From DATARH01 sp036264235 (GTDB taxonomy: Bacteria > Pseudomonadota > Alphaproteobacteria > ATCC43930 > CGMCC-115725), in contig DATARH010000118.1 in the NCBI GenBank assembly GCA_036264235.1, positions 1 through 7,544 on the forward strand: DNA of 7,544 nt. Direction: 5' to 3'. Below are positions 4,370-7,544 of this stretch, one piece after another. The notes beneath the pieces are model-generated. The model did not search any database. It was given only the letters and a program-made list of their open reading frames with translations, and had not been told where the DNA came from. Position numbers and translations under genes: made by a program. The first letter of the stretch is position 1, and every line of letters begins with the position of its first letter.

Positions 4370-5440
4370 GGCCGGATAGGATTCCAAGGCTTCGGTGAAC
4401 ATTTCGACGATCTCGTCTGCTGGGCGGCGCAGGATCGTCTCGTTGGTAAACAGTTCGAACTCGGCGCCCTCGGGGGAGGCGTTCAGCGCAGGCCTAATTG
4501 CGATCCCGCGTGCGAGCAGCCGCTCGGGCAGGCTCTCGGCGTCAGCCCCGAAGACCTGCAGGCGCGTGACATTGGTCGCCGCTGCCGACCGCCAAACTTC
4601 GCAGCCGGGGTGCCGGCGCAGCGCATGAAACAGGGTTTCGGCAGCGGCGACGGCTTGCTCGAAGCGTTCGCCGAAGCCGTCGAGGTAATGCAATGCCACC
4701 GCCGCATAAGGCCAGGCCTGGCGCAGGCTGCCGCCGAACATGCGCCGCTGATGATAGAGGTTCTCGATCAGATCCCTCGGCCCGGCGAGCACGGCGCCGG
4801 CGGCGGCGTTGAAGTATTTGTAGAGCGACACGTAGACGGTGTCGAACAAGGCGGCATAGCTCGCCGGCGTTATTCCCGTATAGGCCGAGGCGAGAAAGAT
4901 GCGGGCGCCATCGAGGTGGATGCCGATCCGGTGCTCGCGCGCAAAAGCGGTGATCCGCTGCATCTCGGCGAAGTCGAACACCTCGCCCTGCAGCCGGCGC
5001 ACCGGGCACTCTATCGAGATCACGCCGACAGGGGTCGATACGCGGGCTTCCGGAAGTCGAGCGATCTCGCCCTCGACCTCGGCGAGGGTGAAGGTCGCGC
5101 GCTGCGGAGCGACGGGGATCAGGGTCAGACCGCTCAGCTCCTGCGTGCAGTCACCGGTGTCGTTGTAGATATGGCTTTCGCGCTGCACGAGCACACGGCG
5201 TCCGCGTGTTGCAAGGACACGCAGCGCCAGATGGTTGGCGAGCGTACCGCTCGGCAAAAACAGCGCCATCTCTTTGCCGAGCAGCGCGGCCATCCGTTGC
5301 TCGAGCTCAACAACGACCCCCTCCCGCGAGAATTCGTCGGCGGCGATGCCGCGTTTCTCGGCCAGCTGAACCAGCAACCGAGCATACTCAGCAGGCGGGA
5401 GCGCCAAGCCGTCGGAGCGAAAATGCACAGTGCGATCCAT
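4358..5440 (-). CDS. PLP-dependent threonine aldolase/beta-eliminating lyase family protein
   Basis: The fold-type I PLP core is clear over 360 residues: FLPSGTLANH at 61-70 (phosphate-binding SGT), ESHIYNDTGD at 88-97 (His90 stacking on the cofactor), IHLDGARIF at 174-182 (Asp177 to the pyridine nitrogen) and VSLYKYFNAAAGAVLAG at 204-220 with Lys208 as Schiff-base lysine. Canonical enzymes split threonine or allo-threonine into glycine and acetaldehyde. Differences from the usual pattern: the opening reads FRSDGLALP rather than RSDTVT-P, the loop usually like DDVYGEDPT reads DEFSREG (35-41), and the C-terminal strand usually like LRLVTH reads FELFTN (328-333), with Glu329 where a carboxylate-binding Arg is expected from memory of the family. 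The actual substrate is therefore open. The ATG at 5440 has AGGGG 9 bases upstream. It begins 21 bases after the transporter ATPase and ends 31 bases before def, suggesting co-transcription with the transporter and possibly with def. Family assignment is strong; the reaction is not. Confidence 0.85.
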   Translation of the reverse strand: MDRTVHFRSDGLALPPAEYARLLVQLAEKRGIAADEFSREGVVVELEQRMAALLGKEMALFLPSGTLANHLALRVLATRGRRVLVQRESHIYNDTGDCTQELSGLTLIPVAPQRATFTLAEVEGEIARLPEARVSTPVGVISIECPVRRLQGEVFDFAEMQRITAFAREHRIGIHLDGARIFLASAYTGITPASYAALFDTVYVSLYKYFNAAAGAVLAGPRDLIENLYHQRRMFGGSLRQAWPYAAVALHYLDGFGERFEQAVAAAETLFHALRRHPGCEVWRSAAATNVTRLQVFGADAESLPERLLARGIAIRPALNASPEGAEFELFTNETILRRPADEIVEMFTEALESYPARQY

Positions 5441-5461
5441 TCTTTGCCGCCCCTATGACGC

Positions 5462-6385
5462 TTATCGCACGAGATCGGCGAGCACGATTGCCCCGACCTG
5501 ACGGCCCTCGGCGTCGCAGACGGGCAGCCGGTCGGTGCGGCGCGTGGTCATCGCCGAGAGCGCGTCGCGCAGCGACGTGTCGAGAGAGAGCGGCTCGCCC
5601 TTGGCGGTTTCGCCGGGGCGCATGCGGTCGACGATCTTCCGCACCGACGGCAGCTTGAGGCCGATGCCCTGCCGTCCGACAAAGTCGGCTACAAACTCGC
5701 TCGCCGGGTGCTCGATGATATCGATCGGCGCGCCGAGCTGGGCGATCCGGCCTTCTTGCATCACGGCGATATGGGTGGCGAGCCGCAGCGCCTCTTCGAT
5801 GTCGTGGGTCACGAACACGATGGTTTTCTTCATCGCCCGGTGGATGTGCAACAGTTCCGTCTGCAAATCGTCGCGGGTGAGCGGATCGACCGCGCCGAAA
5901 GGCTCGTCCATTAGGAGTAGCCCGGGATCGGCGGCGAGCGCACGGGCGACCCCGACCCGCTGCTGCTCGCCCCCGGAAAGCTGGTGCGGGTATTTCCCGC
6001 GATAGGTCTCCGGCTCGAGGCGAAACATCTCGAGCAGCTCGGTGACCCGCTCGCCCCGGCGCGCCCGCGGCCATTTGAGGAGGTGAGGGACAGTGGCGAT
6101 ATTGTCCTCGACCGTCCAGTGCGGAAAGAGGCCGATCGACTGGATCGCATAGCCAATACGCCGCCGCAACTGCTCGGCCGGCACGGTCGCGATGTCCTCG
6201 CCGGCGACCCGGACTTGTCCGGCATCCGCCGCGATCAACCGATTGATCATCTTCAAGGTCGTCGATTTGCCGCACCCAGACGAGCCGAGCAAAACACAGA
6301 AATCGCCGCTCGGAACGGTTAATGAAAGCCGGTCGACGACGCGGCGGTCGCCATAATATTTCGTGACGTCGTCGATCTCGATCAT
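5462..6385 (-). CDS. ABC transporter ATP-binding protein, OpuC/YehX-like (quaternary amine or compatible-solute uptake)
   Basis: This cytoplasmic ATPase drives the neighbouring permease. Over 307 residues: Walker A GSSGCGKST at 34-42, Q-loop Gln82, signature LSGGEQQR at 136-143, Walker B LLLMDEP at 156-162 and switch His194 in VTHD. Residues from about 240 to the end form a C-terminal regulatory extension with one CBS-like unit (LPVCDAEGRQVGAIVLADLV), as in OpuCA/OpuAA/ProV relatives, where CBS domains sense ionic strength. Here the extension seems shorter than the usual two tandem CBS copies. The phrase YAIQSIGLFPHWTVEDNI is typical of the glycine betaine/carnitine/choline group. The ATG at 6385 overlaps the permease stop (ATGA), so the two are translationally coupled. 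Osmotic regulation is suggested by family, not by a site in the window. Alternative substrates such as choline, carnitine or ergothioneine-like amines cannot be excluded. Confidence 0.93.
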   Translation of the reverse strand: MIEIDDVTKYYGDRRVVDRLSLTVPSGDFCVLLGSSGCGKSTTLKMINRLIAADAGQVRVAGEDIATVPAEQLRRRIGYAIQSIGLFPHWTVEDNIATVPHLLKWPRARRGERVTELLEMFRLEPETYRGKYPHQLSGGEQQRVGVARALAADPGLLLMDEPFGAVDPLTRDDLQTELLHIHRAMKKTIVFVTHDIEEALRLATHIAVMQEGRIAQLGAPIDIIEHPASEFVADFVGRQGIGLKLPSVRKIVDRMRPGETAKGEPLSLDTSLRDALSAMTTRRTDRLPVCDAEGRQVGAIVLADLVR

Positions 6386-7544
6386 GGCGCAAAGCGGCGG
6401 CGCAGTACGGCGGTCAGGATCTGCAGTATAAAATCGGCGCCGAGCGCGAGAAAGATCGCCGGCAAAGCGCCGAGCAGAACTAGATCGACGGCATATTGGC
6501 CGAGACCCTCAAAGACAAAGGTTCCGAGACCGCCCGCGCCGATCAGCGCCGCAACCACCGCCAAGCCGATCGCCTGCACGGTAACGATGCGCAGCCCGGC
6601 GAGCAATACCGGCAGGGCGAGCGGCAGTTCGATCTCGCGGAAGATCTGCACTGGGCTCATTCCCATGCCCCGTCCGGCTTCGATGGCGGCGCTGTCGACA
6701 CCGATCAACCCGACCGATGTGCTGCGAACGACCGGCAACAACGCATAGAGCACCAAAGCGATGATCGCCGGGGTCACCCCGATGCCGCCTATGCCGTAGG
6801 CGGAGAACCCCGGTACCGCCGCAACCAGTGCCGACAATGGCACGATCAGCAATCCGAACAGCGCAATCGACGGAATCGTCTGCAGGATATTTAAGACGGC
6901 GAAGACCGGGCTCTGCAACCCCGGATGCCTCGCAGTAGCCACGCCGAGAGGGAAGCCGATCGCCGCCGCGGTCCCGACCGATGCCCCAACCAATGTCATA
7001 TGACGCGCCATTGCGTCGGCAAAGACCAGCCGATGGATTTCGTATTCCTTCGCCAGGGAAAGCGCGTCGAATGTGCCGCTCGCCGCCATCAGCAACATAC
7101 CCGAGGCGATCCCGGCAACCGTGACCAGCTGCGCAATAATGCCGGCGCCGAGGCGTTGCAGCGCATCGCCGACCGCGAGGGCGGCGCATGCAGCGAGCAC
7201 CCAGAACGCAGGACCCAGCGAAATACGTGAGGCGGGGCTGGCGCTCTGCGACAGGAGGCTGGCCGCATGACCCGCGGCGGCGAGGACAACCAGCAACAGC
7301 GCAGCGGCGAACACGGCGACGGCGCAGTGCAGCGCGCTACTCGGCCGTATCAGGCAGGCCGCCGACAACGCCGCGCCCAGTACTGCAATGCCGGCCGTCG
7401 GCAGGACGCCGGCTGCCGCCCATAATAGGACCGGCCTTCCCGAAACGAGCCGATTCGGCGCCTCGCCGACAAAACCCGACAGCGCAACTGCAGTCATCGC
7501 GACGATTACCAATACAAGAAGCACCTGGTTGCGAATGCCGACCG
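6382..7544 (-). CDS. ABC transporter permease, OpuC/YehY-like, 5' end probably outside the window
   Basis: This inner-membrane subunit forms the channel for the ATPase encoded next. Numbered from the first in-window start, GTG at 7524 (380 residues), it has an N-terminal part with about five hydrophobic segments (2-19, 33-57, 66-91, 105-120, 127-149), then the transport domain with segments near 178-197, 206-239, 248-268, 313-333 and 344-374. The EAA loop is at 279-302 (AAIEAGRGMGMSPVQIFREI), the contact with the ATPase. The extra N-terminal membrane region makes it resemble YehY of E. coli more than the roughly 240-residue permeases YehW or OpuCB. Upstream of the GTG the frame stays open to the edge (VGIRNQ) with no in-frame stop, so the true start is probably beyond 7544. 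Its stop overlaps the ATPase start by four bases. No solute-binding protein or second permease is in the window; they may lie upstream. Confidence 0.92.
   Translation of the reverse strand, partial: VGIRNQVLLVLVIVAMTAVALSGFVGEAPNRLVSGRPVLLWAAAGVLPTAGIAVLGAALSAACLIRPSSALHCAVAVFAAALLLVVLAAAGHAASLLSQSASPASRISLGPAFWVLAACAALAVGDALQRLGAGIIAQLVTVAGIASGMLLMAASGTFDALSLAKEYEIHRLVFADAMARHMTLVGASVGTAAAIGFPLGVATARHPGLQSPVFAVLNILQTIPSIALFGLLIVPLSALVAAVPGFSAYGIGGIGVTPAIIALVLYALLPVVRSTSVGLIGVDSAAIEAGRGMGMSPVQIFREIELPLALPVLLAGLRIVTVQAIGLAVVAALIGAGGLGTFVFEGLGQYAVDLVLLGALPAIFLALGADFILQILTAVLRRRFAP

Noticed and set aside
4610..5458. A 282-codon plus-strand open frame opposite the aldolase-like gene
   Set aside because: The minus strand carries the PLP-binding lysine, Asp and His motifs in order; the plus frame has no recognisable domain.
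5388..6392. A 334-codon minus-strand frame parallel to the transporter ATPase
   Set aside because: It is the same strand one frame off; the Walker A, signature and Walker B motifs are in the 5462-6385 frame.

Overview
The window is GC-rich DNA, apparently from an alphaproteobacterium. The order def-fmt-truA, the strong G/C preference at third codon positions and the tight spacing all fit that group; no rRNA or other taxonomic marker is present, so a finer placement would be a guess. Every well-supported gene lies on the minus strand, so transcription runs from high to low coordinates. Regions, in the direction of transcription: (1) 7544-5462 holds a permease (5' end probably outside the window) and an ATPase of an OpuC/YehXY-type ABC importer for compatible solutes or related quaternary amines, joined by an ATGA stop/start overlap. 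(2) 5440-4358 is a PLP-dependent enzyme of the threonine aldolase/beta-eliminating lyase fold, 21 bases after the ATPase, with several departures from canonical threonine aldolase motifs. (3) 4326-2089 is the housekeeping set def (peptide deformylase), fmt (methionyl-tRNA formyltransferase) and truA (tRNA pseudouridine synthase A). Def removes the formyl group that Fmt puts on initiator Met-tRNA, and TruA modifies tRNA anticodon arms. Only 31 bases separate the aldolase-like gene from def, so all six genes could be one transcription unit. (4) 2088-1780 is a gene-free stretch with a perfect hairpin, a direct repeat and a plus-strand promoter-like/SD/ATG arrangement. (5) 1779-1207 encodes an unrecognised 190-residue protein: helical N-terminus, six tandem PxE(P/A)R repeats, then a probable winged-helix domain. 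(6) 1206-545 is about 660 bases without a confident gene. It has three GATGCG hexamers exactly 21 bases apart, and three successive hairpins, the last followed by T-runs on both strands, which may be a plus-strand small RNA and/or a two-way terminator. (7) 544-1 is the N-terminal part of a membrane-anchored protein with an SGNH-hydrolase-like block, cut by the window edge. The points most worth a second look are the PxEPR/winged-helix protein, the apparent lack of a usual start codon for a full-length fmt, the divergent aldolase-like enzyme tied to a solute transporter, and the structured 780-1100 intergenic block. No mobile element, CRISPR array, tRNA or rRNA was seen, and I cannot claim a clearly new multi-gene system here.
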